Positions 8,192-16,164 are shown, counted from the stretch's first letter. The stretch is DNA of 64,000 bases from Streptomyces sp. NBC_00102 (GCF_026343115.1 NZ_JAPEMC010000001.1:4111501-4175500); one strand, 5' to 3'. Notes: generated by a model not told the origin, from the letters alone. Translations and numbers: made by a program.

Positions 8192-8635
8192 ATGGCCGAT
8201 TCCCAGTTCCGTCTGCTGCCCTGGAACTCGCCCGAGGGCAGGCGCTGTTACCTCAGCACCGATGACCCCGACAGCCGGATGTCGCGGCTGGCCGACGAGG
8301 TGGAGGCCGATCTCGTCGCGTGCGGGGAGGACGTGCTCGCCGGGGCGCGGGAGGTGCTGGCCGACGAGGCGGCCGGGGAGACGGCCGTGCGGTTCGCGCT
8401 CAAGGCGGCTGCCGACGCGTTGCGGGACGCGCTGCTGGTGGCGGAGTGCCGGGAGGGGCGGCCGCCGTTCGCGTGGATCGTCGGCGGGGTGAGTCCGGGG
8501 CCCCGGCGGGACCGCTTCCGGCGGCCGGAGGGAGCGGAGCCCTCGAAGGAGACCGAGGAGGAGACCTGGGAGGAGCTCAAGGAGGCGCCCGGGGAGGGGC
8601 AGGGCCCCGGGGAGAGTCCCGTTCGCCCGGTTTGA
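8192..8635 (+). CDS. Hypothetical acidic-tail protein, 3' end replaced by transposon insertion
   Basis: 147 aa as it stands. The N-terminus (ADSQFRLLPWNSPEGRRCYL) and a helical middle (DEVEADLVACGEDVL) are of the kind often encoded divergent from XRE/DUF397 operons in Streptomyces, probably a small partner of that system. The tail is rich in Glu. The final 12 codons after GEG are transposon end sequence: the element at 8600-11335 was inserted here. Reading across the insertion, the frame resumes at 11346 and would end PEEGEAEGPGENPAR, with TGA at 11391-11393. The swap of tails probably leaves the protein functional. Confidence 0.75.
   Translation: MADSQFRLLPWNSPEGRRCYLSTDDPDSRMSRLADEVEADLVACGEDVLAGAREVLADEAAGETAVRFALKAAADALRDALLVAECREGRPPFAWIVGGVSPGPRRDRFRRPEGAEPSKETEEETWEELKEAPGEGQGPGESPVRPV
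8590..8599. repeat. Target-site duplication, left copy
   Basis: CGGGGAGGGG immediately precedes the CAGG end of the element and is repeated exactly after the other end at 11336-11345. Ten bases is within the 8-10 bp range known for the ISAs1 family. Confidence 0.85.
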
Positions 8636-8639
8636 TCAC
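8600..8639. repeat. Left terminal inverted repeat of the ISAs1-type element
   Basis: Reading inward the end starts CAGGGCCCCGGGGAGAG. It matches the reverse complement of 11297-11335 over its full length with two mismatches and one single-base gap. It also supplies the stop codon of the interrupted gene (TGA, 8633-8635) and lies against the transposase stop. Confidence 0.88.
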
Positions 8640-9952
8640 GGAATCCCGTGAAGGGTGAGCGTGGCTGCGGGGTGCGTGTGGGCTCGTCGGCCGCTGGCGA
8701 TGTTGGCCCATCCGGAGCGGTGGAGGGTGGCGTGGGCAAGGTCGCGCAGTGCGCTCATGACGGCTGGGGTGCGATGCCGGCGGATCTGACTGGCGTCTTC
8801 GGCGAAGGTCACGTCTTTGGTCCAGTGGACGGTGTTCTCGATGATCCAGTGGCCACGCGCCCAGGCAGCGATCTCAACGGGAGACGCCTGGTGGGCCGCG
8901 AGATCGGTGACGGCATAGACGGTCTCGGTCTGCCACTTCGATGTGCCGATTCGGCGGCGTTTGCGGTCGATGCGAACAACCTGGCGGGCGTGAGGGAACA
9001 GCAGACCGTTCACGCTCACCACCTTCACCTCGCGGACCTCCTCACGGACGTGTCCGCGGTCGCGGGACTGGTCGAGGACCGGTACCTGCCACCAGGGCAG
9101 TTTGGTCAACTGGCGAGCCAGGGTGGGCTGGTTGTTCTTCACCGACAGCAGGTAGTGGGCCTGGCGGTCCTCGACAAGGTAGCGAGCGTGGCTCGTCTGG
9201 GCGTGCAGGGCGTCGACGGTGACGACGGAGCCGGTCAGGTCCTGATCATCGAGGGCGTCCAGCAGCGGAGCGAACTCGGTTATCTCGTTCGTCTTCGCAC
9301 CGATCTCGCGCAGAGCAGCAGTCAACGCATCGTGGTGGCGCACTGCGGAAAGGACGAAGACACGGCTGCCGTCCGCGCGGACCGCTCCGCGCAGGCATTT
9401 GCCGTCCACGGCAAAAGCCGCACGACGCGGTTGCGGCCGGTCCGTCTCGTGCTGGGCGATCCGGTGGGCGCGGCGCTGTTCGCGCTCGACGATCCCATCC
9501 GGGCCAATCGCGGTCACCGGGCGGGCCTGGAGTGTGGTGAGTCTGGTGAAACCAGCGGCGGTGAGGAGCGCGGGGTCGACGCGGGCGAATACATCGCGCA
9601 GGGTTCGCTCGCCCGGAGCCTTGAACCGGCCGGTAAAGGGATCGAAAGGGCAGCCCAGCCGGGCCAGGACATCCTGGTCGCAGCGGCGTACCCACTCGGC
9701 AATGGCGGTCAGGGAGTTGTGTCCGGCGCTGGTGAGTGCACACACGCCGACCGCGAGCAGCGTGGCCAGCCGGAACCGCACCCCGCGCGGATTCCTCGGA
9801 TCGGGCACCAGGGACAGAGCGGCGAGCAGCCCGGACGGCACCACCGCCTCGGGCCGTGACGCCCCGGACGCGGCCTGTGGCAGGTGCAGAGCGGACGGAA
9901 CAGATGATGGTGCAACGAGCACGGCGACCTTACCGGGACCGGACTGGTTCAC
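8636..9952 (-). CDS. ISAs1-family transposase, intact
   Basis: 438 aa, full length. An N-terminal DDE-associated domain (LVPDPRNPRGVRFRLATLL) precedes the catalytic domain. The catalytic residues are visible: Asp in FAVDGKCLRGA, Asp in VTVDALHAQ, and Glu in GHWIIENTVHWTKDV, followed by the conserved F-ED element. There is no frameshift or internal stop, so it may be active. The GTG at 9952 overlaps the end of the GNAT gene by 23 bp; an alternative GTG at 9922 would avoid that overlap. The two genes are probably co-transcribed. Confidence 0.95.
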   Translation of the reverse strand: MNQSGPGKVAVLVAPSSVPSALHLPQAASGASRPEAVVPSGLLAALSLVPDPRNPRGVRFRLATLLAVGVCALTSAGHNSLTAIAEWVRRCDQDVLARLGCPFDPFTGRFKAPGERTLRDVFARVDPALLTAAGFTRLTTLQARPVTAIGPDGIVEREQRRAHRIAQHETDRPQPRRAAFAVDGKCLRGAVRADGSRVFVLSAVRHHDALTAALREIGAKTNEITEFAPLLDALDDQDLTGSVVTVDALHAQTSHARYLVEDRQAHYLLSVKNNQPTLARQLTKLPWWQVPVLDQSRDRGHVREEVREVKVVSVNGLLFPHARQVVRIDRKRRRIGTSKWQTETVYAVTDLAAHQASPVEIAAWARGHWIIENTVHWTKDVTFAEDASQIRRHRTPAVMSALRDLAHATLHRSGWANIASGRRAHTHPAATLTLHGIP

Positions 9953-10430
9953 CAGTCGATGCGGTGAGTTCTTTGGTCATGAAGACGCGGCTGGTGCCCG
10001 GCGGATCGCAGGGCACCTCTCCCAGCCGCTTCCACCCGTTCTTCTGGTAAAAGCCGGGGGCCTGGAAGGTGATGGTGTAGAGCACGGCCGTGCGGCAGCC
10101 ACGGGCACGAGCCTCGTCCTCGGCCTGCCGGAGGATCTCTGTTCCCAGCCCGCTGCCACGCAGCCGGGGCGGCAGGTAGAAGAGGTCGAGGAAGAACAGC
10201 CCGAGCGAGGTACGCCCGGTCAGTCCGCCGACCACCTGGCGCGTCTCGGGATCACGGACCAGGACGGCCAGAGGTCTGCGGTCGGCGATTCCCGTGTGCT
10301 CGATGTTGAAGCGCTCCAGCGCGTCGGAGATCGCCGCAACGTCTTCGGGTGTGGGGGCGTCGGTGAGCACCCAGTCCGTCTGGGGTTTGGGCTGGTGGGA
10401 GATGGTGACGGCAGTGTCGGACGCGGTCAT
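9930..10430 (-). CDS. GNAT-family N-acetyltransferase (transposon passenger)
   Basis: 166 aa with GGAG 5 nt before the ATG. The acetyl-CoA binding region reads DLFYLPPRLRGSGLGTEILRQ (the R/Q-x-x-G-x-G/A loop), and the C-terminal part reads APGFYQKNGWKRLGE, typical of GNAT proteins acting on small molecules or peptides. It lies inside the ISAs1-type element, upstream of and overlapping the transposase gene, and divergent from an ArsR-like regulator. It could give a selectable trait such as antibiotic or toxin acetylation; no substrate can be assigned. Confidence 0.9.
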   Translation of the reverse strand: MTASDTAVTISHQPKPQTDWVLTDAPTPEDVAAISDALERFNIEHTGIADRRPLAVLVRDPETRQVVGGLTGRTSLGLFFLDLFYLPPRLRGSGLGTEILRQAEDEARARGCRTAVLYTITFQAPGFYQKNGWKRLGEVPCDPPGTSRVFMTKELTASTGEPVRSR

Positions 10431-10539
10431 GGTTGCTCCAGTACGTGAGCGGATGCGAGTGCGGGGCCGGTGAGCCCGGCGCACGGGCCGACGCTAGGAC
10501 GGGGACGCTTCGACGGACGTCGAAGGGACGTCGGCGACA

Positions 10540-11262
10540 ATGGGCACCGTGGACATTCAGCGCGCAGGCCAGGATGTGGGTGTGGACCTGGCGGGCGTGG
10601 CCAGACTGCTGGCCGACGGCACCCGGGCCGCCTTCTGCCTCGCGCTGCTCGACGGGCGGGCATGGACGGCGAACGAGCTCGCGCGCTATGCCGGAGTGGC
10701 GCCGTCCACGGCGACCTCGCACCTGAACCTGCTCGTAAACGGCGGACTCCTCGTCGAGGAGCGGCACGGACGCCACCGCTACGTACGGGTGGCCGACCGC
10801 AGAGTGGTCGAACTGATCGAGAGCCTTGCCGCGCTGGCCCCCAAGCACAGCGCCCCACCACGCTCGCTGTCGGCCTCCGGCCGGCGGCAGGCACTGGCCC
10901 GCGCCCGGCTGTGCTACGACCACCTGGCCGGAACCACCGCACTGGCCATCACCGACGCGATGGTCGAACGCGGACTCCTGGAGTGGGGACCCGAGCCGGG
11001 CCTGACCGGCAAGGGCACCCTCTGGCTTGCCGAGACCGGCATCACGGTGCCTGCCGGATCACGCCGGCCACCGGTGCGCGCATGCCTCGACTGGACCGAG
11101 CGCCGTCTCCACCTGGCTGGCGCTGTGGGCGCCGCCCTGTCTGCCCACGCACTCGCCACCGGGTGGATGACGCGCATCGGCACCACCCGCGCCCTCCTCG
11201 TGACACTCGCCGGCCGCCGGGCACTGCACGACCACCTCGGCCTGCCACCAGCTGAACTCTGA
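10540..11262 (+). CDS. ArsR-like winged-helix regulator (transposon passenger)
   Basis: 240 aa. Residues 20-80 form an ArsR-type winged helix (LLADGTRAAFCLALL, ELARYAGVAPSTATSHLNLL, HGRHRYVRV). The longer C-terminal half (CYDHLAGTTALAITDAMVERG, CLDWTERRLHLAGAVGAAL) is found in a subgroup of ArsR proteins whose ligand is unknown. It is divergent from the acetyltransferase gene within the element, a typical regulator/target pair, so it probably controls that gene. No CxC metal site is seen. Confidence 0.88.
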   Translation: MGTVDIQRAGQDVGVDLAGVARLLADGTRAAFCLALLDGRAWTANELARYAGVAPSTATSHLNLLVNGGLLVEERHGRHRYVRVADRRVVELIESLAALAPKHSAPPRSLSASGRRQALARARLCYDHLAGTTALAITDAMVERGLLEWGPEPGLTGKGTLWLAETGITVPAGSRRPPVRACLDWTERRLHLAGAVGAALSAHALATGWMTRIGTTRALLVTLAGRRALHDHLGLPPAEL

Positions 11263-11296
11263 TCCTGAACCGGACCTGACCCGGCCACACCGACGC

Positions 11297-11335
11297 GTGA
11301 TCAAGCCGGGCGAACAGGACTCTCCCCGGGGCCTG
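11297..11335. repeat. Right terminal inverted repeat of the ISAs1-type element
   Basis: Reverse complement of the left end apart from two substitutions and one missing G. Read inward from 11335 it starts CAGGCCCCGGGGAGAG. It is followed directly by the second copy of the 10-bp target duplication. Confidence 0.88.
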
Positions 11336-11345
11336 CGGGGAGGGG
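11336..11345. repeat. Target-site duplication, right copy
   Basis: Exact copy of 8590-8599 (CGGGGAGGGG). Confidence 0.85.
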
Positions 11346-11393
11346 CCTGAGGAAGGTGAGGCCGAAGGGCCCGGGGAGAACCCCGCCCGGTGA
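11346..11393 (+). pseudogene. Detached 3' end of the gene at 8192
   Basis: These 48 bases continue the frame of the gene at 8192 after the duplicated target: P-E-E-G-E-A-E-G-P-G-E-N-P-A-R and TGA. They continue its Glu/Gly-rich tail. With no start codon they are not translated in the present arrangement. Confidence 0.75.
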
Positions 11394-11540
11394 CCCGTTC
11401 CGTCCGGGAAAACCCTGATGAATGCCGTTCAAAAGTGATCTCCAGAGCTACTCCGTACATTCCGTTCCGACCCTGAATCAGTCGTTCCCGTTCTATTACA
11501 GTGCTGGCGGAGCCGTACCGACGGTAGGGGGACTGGCCGG

Positions 11541-12656
11541 ATGACCATCGGGACCACAGCTGTCTGGGGCCGTGTGGAGCAGCAGGACTTCCGCAGCCGG
11601 GTACGGGGAGCGCTGCTGGGTGGCGCGCTCGGGGACGCTCTCGGGGCGGGGGTCACCCCGCTCACGCTGGAGGAGATCCGCGAGGCCCACGGGGTCGGCG
11701 GTGTGGCTGATTTCGTGCCGGTGTTCGGGCGGCGGGGCGGTGTCACGGCGGTCACCCAGCTGACCCTGTTCACCGTGGACGGGCTGATACGGGCGCAGGT
11801 GCGGCGCGATACGGGCGCCTGGCATCCGCCGACCGACGTGTACCGGGCCCATCTGCGGTGGGCGGCGACGCAGCGGGACTGGGGGCCGGACGAGCGGCGC
11901 GAGGGTGACGGCTGGCTCGCGCGCGAGGAGTGGCTGTACGCCCGCCGGGCCCCGGTGCGGGCCTGTCTGCACGGGTTCGGCGACACCACCATGGGCACCC
12001 TGGAGAGCCCCAGGAACCCGCAGGCGCGGGATTCGGCCGCGCTGACCCGGTCCGCGCCGTTCGGGCTGCTCGCGGGGTGGGAGCCGCAGCTCGTGTGCCA
12101 GCTCGCCGTCGAGTGCGCGGCGCAGAGCCACGGGCACTCGACCGCCCAACTGGCCGCCGGGGCCTTCGCGGTGGTGGTGCACGGGCTGGCCCGGCGGGAC
12201 ACGCTGGACGGGTCGGTGCAGCGGGCGCTCGCGCTGCTCGCGGAACGCCCGGGCCACGAGCCCGTCAGCGAGGCGGTGCGCCGGGCCCTCGGAGCCGTAC
12301 GGCAAGGCATTCCCGGGCCCGCGCTGATCGAGTCGCTGGGGTCGGACGACTCGGCGGAGGAGGTCCTCGCGGTGGGGCTGTACTGCGCGCTCGTCGGCGA
12401 GGACGTGCGGCACGGGCTTCGGCTGGCCGTGAACCACGGGGGGCCGTCCTCGCCCGCCGCGGCGGTCTGCGGGGCGCTGCTGGGCGCGTTGCACGGGGAG
12501 ACGGCCCTGCCGCCGTCCTGGCTCGCGGAGATCGAGGGGCGGGCCACGATCCTCGAACTCGCCGACGACTTCGCGATGGAGATGACCCAGGGCCCGGCCC
12601 TGCACAACGCGACTGCCGCTGCGCCGGGTTGGCTCGCCCGGTATCCGAGGGCGTGA
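11541..12656 (+). CDS. ADP-ribosylglycohydrolase homologue lacking metal-site residues
   Basis: 371 aa, full length for the bacterial DraG/ARH family. The scaffold is clear: FRSRVRGALLGGALGDALGAG at the N-terminus, TLFTVDGLIRA, and CGALLGALHGE near the C-terminus. However, the first metal motif, normally T-D-D-T-Q-M-T, reads T-A-V-T-Q-L-T (about 69-75), and the second, normally G-D-S-D-S-T, reads G-G-P-S-S-P-A (about 300-306). The Asp ligands for the two Mg ions are therefore missing. It is probably catalytically dead and may bind ADP-ribose or act as a decoy or sensor. Confidence 0.85.
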   Translation: MTIGTTAVWGRVEQQDFRSRVRGALLGGALGDALGAGVTPLTLEEIREAHGVGGVADFVPVFGRRGGVTAVTQLTLFTVDGLIRAQVRRDTGAWHPPTDVYRAHLRWAATQRDWGPDERREGDGWLAREEWLYARRAPVRACLHGFGDTTMGTLESPRNPQARDSAALTRSAPFGLLAGWEPQLVCQLAVECAAQSHGHSTAQLAAGAFAVVVHGLARRDTLDGSVQRALALLAERPGHEPVSEAVRRALGAVRQGIPGPALIESLGSDDSAEEVLAVGLYCALVGEDVRHGLRLAVNHGGPSSPAAAVCGALLGALHGETALPPSWLAEIEGRATILELADDFAMEMTQGPALHNATAAAPGWLARYPRA

Positions 12657-12727
12657 CGGGGATCTCCCGTGGCCCCGGGCGCGGCAAACGAGTTGTGCAT
12701 CCCGTGTGGGCGGGCCAGCATCCCAGG

Positions 12728-13336
12728 ATGGGAACCATCTCTGGCATGCAGCCCTCTGACTCGCACCCCTCCGGCGTGCAGCCTCCCGACGTGCTCCACT
12801 GCGACCGGATCGAACTCCGCCGGTGGCACGCCGACATGATCGAGGGGCTGGACCGGGCGATCACCGAGTCGCGCGAGCACCTGCGTCCCTGGATGCCCTT
12901 CGCGGCCACCCACGACCGGGCACAGGGCGAAGGCTTCCTCGCCTTCGCCGAGAAGGAGTGGCTGGCGGGGGAGGGATACAACTACGCGATCCTCTCGGAC
13001 GGTGTGGTGGTCGGAAGCTGTGGCCTGCACCGTCGCATCGGGCCGCACGGTCTGGAGATCGGGTACTGGCTCCACCACGCGTGGACCGGACAGGGGCTGG
13101 CCACCATGGCCGCGGCAGCCCTGGTGCGGGCAGCGGGAGAGCTGCCGGGCATCGACCACGTCGAGATCCACCACGACGAGGCAAACGTCGCGAGCGGCGC
13201 GGTCGCCCGGCGCCTGGGCTTCACCGAGGTCGCCCGAATTGTCGCGCCGGACCGGCAGGCGGCGCCCGGTGAGACGGGCGTCGACCTGATCTGGCGTCTC
13301 GCGGTACGGGCCGAGGCGTCGGCGGCCCCTGCCTGA
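12728..13336 (+). CDS. RimJ/RimL-type GNAT acetyltransferase
   Basis: 202 aa. After a 20-residue lead (or a start at the ATG at 12746) come LRRWHADMIEGLDRAITES and HLRPWMPFA, then GYWLHHAWTGQGLATMAAAAL (acetyl-CoA loop) and NVASGAVARRLGFTEVA. This order is typical of ribosomal-protein Ser/Ala acetyltransferases and their small-molecule relatives. The gene stands alone. Neither possible start has a strong ribosome-binding site, so the N-terminus is uncertain. Confidence 0.9.
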   Translation: MGTISGMQPSDSHPSGVQPPDVLHCDRIELRRWHADMIEGLDRAITESREHLRPWMPFAATHDRAQGEGFLAFAEKEWLAGEGYNYAILSDGVVVGSCGLHRRIGPHGLEIGYWLHHAWTGQGLATMAAAALVRAAGELPGIDHVEIHHDEANVASGAVARRLGFTEVARIVAPDRQAAPGETGVDLIWRLAVRAEASAAPA

Positions 13337-13431
13337 CGGGGCTCGGGGAGATCGGCGGATCCCCGAACGAGACCGTGGGAAAGCCTGGTTGAGCCGGCAC
13401 TCCGGATTGGTGATCGCTTAGGGTCGGCTTC

Positions 13432-13722
13432 ATGACCGCATACGTGATCGCAGACGTGAAGTTGACCGGCGACGCCGATGAACTGGCCGAGTACCGTTCG
13501 CAGGTGGTCGCCACCCTCGCCCCCTACGGCGGACGCTATCTGGCCCGGGGCGGCGAGACCGATGTCGTCGAGGGCGCCTGGGCCCCCGGGCAGATCGTTC
13601 TGGTGGAGTTCCCGGACCTGGCCTCCGCGCGAGCCTGGAACGACTCGGCGGAGTACCAGGCGATCGCCCCGTTGCGCAGCCGGAACACGGACAGCAGAAG
13701 GCTGATCGTCGAGGGCCTCTGA
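13432..13722 (+). CDS. DUF1330 protein
   Basis: 96 aa. It shows the DUF1330 dimeric alpha-beta barrel pattern: AYVIADVKLTG, YRSQVVATLAPYGGRYLARGG, IVLVEFPDLASARAW and SAEYQAIAPLR. Members are small cytosolic proteins related to the Dabb/ferredoxin-like barrels; no reaction is established. It is followed by a short tract of repeated CTGACCCCGGG-like words up to the cyclase gene, which may end transcription. Confidence 0.9.
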   Translation: MTAYVIADVKLTGDADELAEYRSQVVATLAPYGGRYLARGGETDVVEGAWAPGQIVLVEFPDLASARAWNDSAEYQAIAPLRSRNTDSRRLIVEGL

Positions 13723-13799
13723 CCCAAGGGCTTCTGGCCCCGGGCCTCTGACCCCGGGTCTTCTGACCCCGGAGGCCCCCGTGGCGGCCGGTCCTTCCG

Positions 13800-14999
13800 T
13801 CAGTCGCCCCGTCCGCCCCGTCCGCCCCGTCCGCCCTGCCCGCCCGGCCTGGCCGGCCGGAGCAGTACCGGGCGCAGCCTGCTGTACCCGCGTACCGATA
13901 CGGGCCTCAGTGACCGGAGGTCGTAGCCCGGCATCCCCGAAAGCTCCCCGGCCAGCTCGGTGTTGACCAGCACCGTGTCGGGGCGGGCCACGGCCGTGAG
14001 CCGGGCGGCGATGTTGACGGCCGCGCCGTAGACGTCGCCGAAGCGACTGAGTACGGCTCCGTGGGCGAGCCCGGTCCGCACCTGCGGCAGCCGGGGTTCG
14101 GCCGCAGCGCGGGCGGTCAGTTCCAAGGCCGTGTCGGCGGCCTCGGACGCCGACTCGCAGACGAAGAGGACCTCGTCACCGATGGTCTTCACCACCCGGC
14201 CCCCGCCCTCGGCGACCACGTCCCCGGTGAGACTCTCGAACAGGTCCAGTACGCGGACGAGTTCGGCGTTCCCGAGCCCTCTGGTCAGCCGGGTGTAGCC
14301 GACCATGTCGGTGAAGCCCACCGCCCGGTCGCGGACTTCGGCACCCTCGTGCGGCGGCACCGGGCCGCCCGCCGCCCGGCCCTCGAAGCCGGGATCCCGC
14401 GACTCGGCCCCGGTGTGCGCGGTCTCCCGCACCTCGGCCCCTTCGGCCGCCTCGGCCAGGACGCGTTCCGCGTAAGCGGCGAGGTGCCGGCGCCACACGT
14501 GCTGCTGCAACGCCTCCATCTCCGGCAGCAGGGCCGCGGCGTGCGTCATCAACTTCCCGCCGTCCAGCGTGAACTCGGACTCCCGGTTGATCCAGGACCA
14601 GAGGGTGTGCACCTCCCACTCCGCCAGCCGGGAGAGATGGTGGCCCAGGGCGCGGGCCATCATGATCTCGCTCTCCTCGGTGATGAGCCCGGCCGCGATG
14701 AGCCGTTCCCCCGCGCGCAGCGCCTCGACGTCGGCGTCGGTGAAGACACGCGCGTCCTCGTCGACCATCGGGAAACCGAGCGCGCGCCAGATCCGCGCAG
14801 TGCGCCCGGCCCCGACCCCGGACCGCTCGGCCATCTCCTGCCGCGTCCAGACACGTCCCCCGCCGAGCAGCACCTCCTCGATGGCCCGGCCGAGTTCGGC
14901 GACCCCGAAGAGCTGCCCGGGCACCTCGGCCGCCTCGGCCGCAGGCCCGCCCGCGCGTAACGGCTCGGGCCCTGGGGCGGGCCCGCCCGCCCCACTCAT
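13800..14999 (-). CDS. Class III adenylate cyclase with N-terminal helical regulatory domain
   Basis: 399 aa. Residues 225-375 are a class III catalytic domain with all key positions: metal Asp231 (VGFTDMVGYT) and Asp275 (KTIGDEVLF), Lys271 and Asp322 (FGDVYG) for adenine recognition, and Asn329 and Arg333 (AAVNIAARLT) for the transition state. It should make cAMP as a homodimer. The N-terminal 180 residues are helical, with an HTH-like start (TRQEMAERSGVGAGRTARIW), a form seen in actinobacterial soluble cyclases. The last 20 residues are Gly/Arg repeats. It overlaps the upstream USP gene by 4 bp (ATGA), so the two are one operon. Confidence 0.92.
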   Translation of the reverse strand: MSGAGGPAPGPEPLRAGGPAAEAAEVPGQLFGVAELGRAIEEVLLGGGRVWTRQEMAERSGVGAGRTARIWRALGFPMVDEDARVFTDADVEALRAGERLIAAGLITEESEIMMARALGHHLSRLAEWEVHTLWSWINRESEFTLDGGKLMTHAAALLPEMEALQQHVWRRHLAAYAERVLAEAAEGAEVRETAHTGAESRDPGFEGRAAGGPVPPHEGAEVRDRAVGFTDMVGYTRLTRGLGNAELVRVLDLFESLTGDVVAEGGGRVVKTIGDEVLFVCESASEAADTALELTARAAAEPRLPQVRTGLAHGAVLSRFGDVYGAAVNIAARLTAVARPDTVLVNTELAGELSGMPGYDLRSLRPVSVRGYSRLRPVLLRPARPGGQGGRGGRGGRGD

Positions 15000-15445
15000 G
15001 TGGTGTGCACGATCAGCACGTCGAGCGGGGCCTTGCGGGCGATGTCCGCCGGTACGGAGCCGAGGATGCGCCCGGCGAGCGAGCGCAGCCCCCGGTTGCC
15101 GACGACCAGCAGATCGGCCGAGACCTCCCGGGCGGTCCGGGCGAGCGCGGCGACCGGCTCGTCCTCCACCGCGACCGTCCGTATCGCGCCCGCGCCCTGC
15201 GCCCTGGCCCGGTCCGCCGCGACGCGCAGCGTGGCCTCGGCGGGCGCCGAGCCCACCACCTGATAGGCCTCGGCCTTCAACTGATCCTGCGCCGCTGCCA
15301 GTTCGTGCCCGCGCATCGGTAGATACGCGCAGGCGATGACGAGTTCGGCCGCGCAGTCGGCGGCGAGCCGGGCCGCCCTCTCGACCGCCGCCAACGACGA
15401 CTCCGAGCCGTCCGTACCGACCATGACCGTGCGGTAGGCGCCCAC
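14996..15445 (-). CDS. Universal stress protein (single UspA domain)
   Basis: 149 aa from the GTG at 15445, preceded by GGAGTAAGGGG. It has the UspA fold with MVGTDGSESSLAAVERA at the start and the ATP-binding loop LLVVGNRGLRSLAGRILGSVP (G-2x-G-9x-G-S), so it probably binds ATP. The GTG is chosen because the next Met (residue 8) would remove the first beta strand. It is co-transcribed with the adenylate cyclase (4-bp overlap), which suggests that stress or nucleotide state is coupled to cAMP. Two palindromes stand just upstream. Confidence 0.9.
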   Translation of the reverse strand: MGAYRTVMVGTDGSESSLAAVERAARLAADCAAELVIACAYLPMRGHELAAAQDQLKAEAYQVVGSAPAEATLRVAADRARAQGAGAIRTVAVEDEPVAALARTAREVSADLLVVGNRGLRSLAGRILGSVPADIARKAPLDVLIVHTT

Positions 15446-15455
15446 GCCAAACCCC

Positions 15456-15485
15456 TTACTCCGCAGTAAACTTACTGAAAAGTAA
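15456..15485. promoter_or_regulatory. Twin palindromic operator upstream of the USP/cyclase operon
   Basis: Two copies of TTACT-N4-AGTAA (15456-15469 and 15472-15485), with centres 16 bp apart, lie 11-40 bp upstream of the USP start codon. AT-rich sequence stands out here in a GC-rich genome. They probably bind a dimeric repressor or activator on neighbouring turns; the regulator is unknown. Confidence 0.6.
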
Positions 15486-15693
15486 GGTAGAGGGGGCGGG
15501 TCCGCCGGGCAAGGGGCGGGGCACGCGCGGGACGGGTGACATGCCGCACGTGCCGCGCCGGGCACGGGTGCGCCGGTCGGCGGGGTCCCGCCGGTCCGGG
15601 GCCCGCGGGTCGGGGGCCCGCCGGTCGGGGGGCCCGCCGGTCGGGGTCTCGCCGACCGGGGCCCGTCGGCCATGGTCCTGTCGGCGGTCCGCG

Positions 15694-16164
15694 TCAGGCC
15701 GGGGGAGCGTAGGTCTTCCGGCCGGAGTACACCCACGCGGCGGACTTCCAGGTCCCCAGCCGGAGCCTCAGCTTGCTGTCGCGCGGCAGCGTCCCGGCCA
15801 GCGCGATGACGTTGTACCCGGTACGGGAGTGGGAGCACTCCGACTCGGGGGAGTCCTTCCACTTCTCGCCCGTACCCCCGTACTGGAGCCGGGCCGTGAA
15901 CCGGGTGGCCGTGCGGCAGCGGGCCGTCAACTGCCCCTTGAGGGTGTAGGTACGGTTTCCGGTCCCGCTCCAGGACAGGTGGCCGCTGAAGCTCAGGACC
16001 GCGGAGGTGTCGCCCCGGCGGACCTGGAACTCCACCGGCTGTTCGGCGGGAGCGGCGTGCGTACCGGGGGTGGCGGGGGCGGCCGAGGCGGGGGCGACCG
16101 CGGTGGCCGCCGCCGGGACCAGCAGGGCGGCGGCGACCAGGGCGGCGGTGCGGGCAGGGTGCAC
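15694..16164 (-). CDS. Secreted protein of unknown function
   Basis: 156 aa, GTG start. A signal peptide is clear: short basic start (HPAR), hydrophobic core (TAALVAAALLVPAAATAVA) and an Ala-x-Ala site near residue 29. The mature part is beta-rich (FQVRRGDTSAVLSFSGHLSW, YTLKGQLTARC) with two Cys that may form one disulfide. It has no recognised domain. It is probably exported by Sec and remains outside the cell. The 245-bp stretch after it, up to the USP promoter, contains GC-only imperfect repeats of GGCCCGCCGGTCGGGG. Confidence 0.8.
   Translation of the reverse strand: MHPARTAALVAAALLVPAAATAVAPASAAPATPGTHAAPAEQPVEFQVRRGDTSAVLSFSGHLSWSGTGNRTYTLKGQLTARCRTATRFTARLQYGGTGEKWKDSPESECSHSRTGYNVIALAGTLPRDSKLRLRLGTWKSAAWVYSGRKTYAPPA

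Larger units (their letters stand above)
8600..11335. mobile_element. ISAs1-type element with passenger genes (GNAT and ArsR-like)
   Basis: A 2,736-bp unit bounded by 39-40 bp imperfect inverted repeats that both start CAGG and flanked by an exact 10-bp direct repeat. It contains an intact ISAs1 transposase that stops 36 bp inside the left end, plus two genes with no role in transposition: a GNAT acetyltransferase and an ArsR-like regulator. Joining the flanks restores an open reading frame, which proves the outer limits of the insertion. An IS with internal passengers is called a transporter IS. Confidence 0.85.

Noticed and set aside
8600..11335. Composite transposon with two IS copies
   Set aside because: Only one transposase and one pair of ends exist; the inverted ends bound the whole unit, so it is a single element with passengers.
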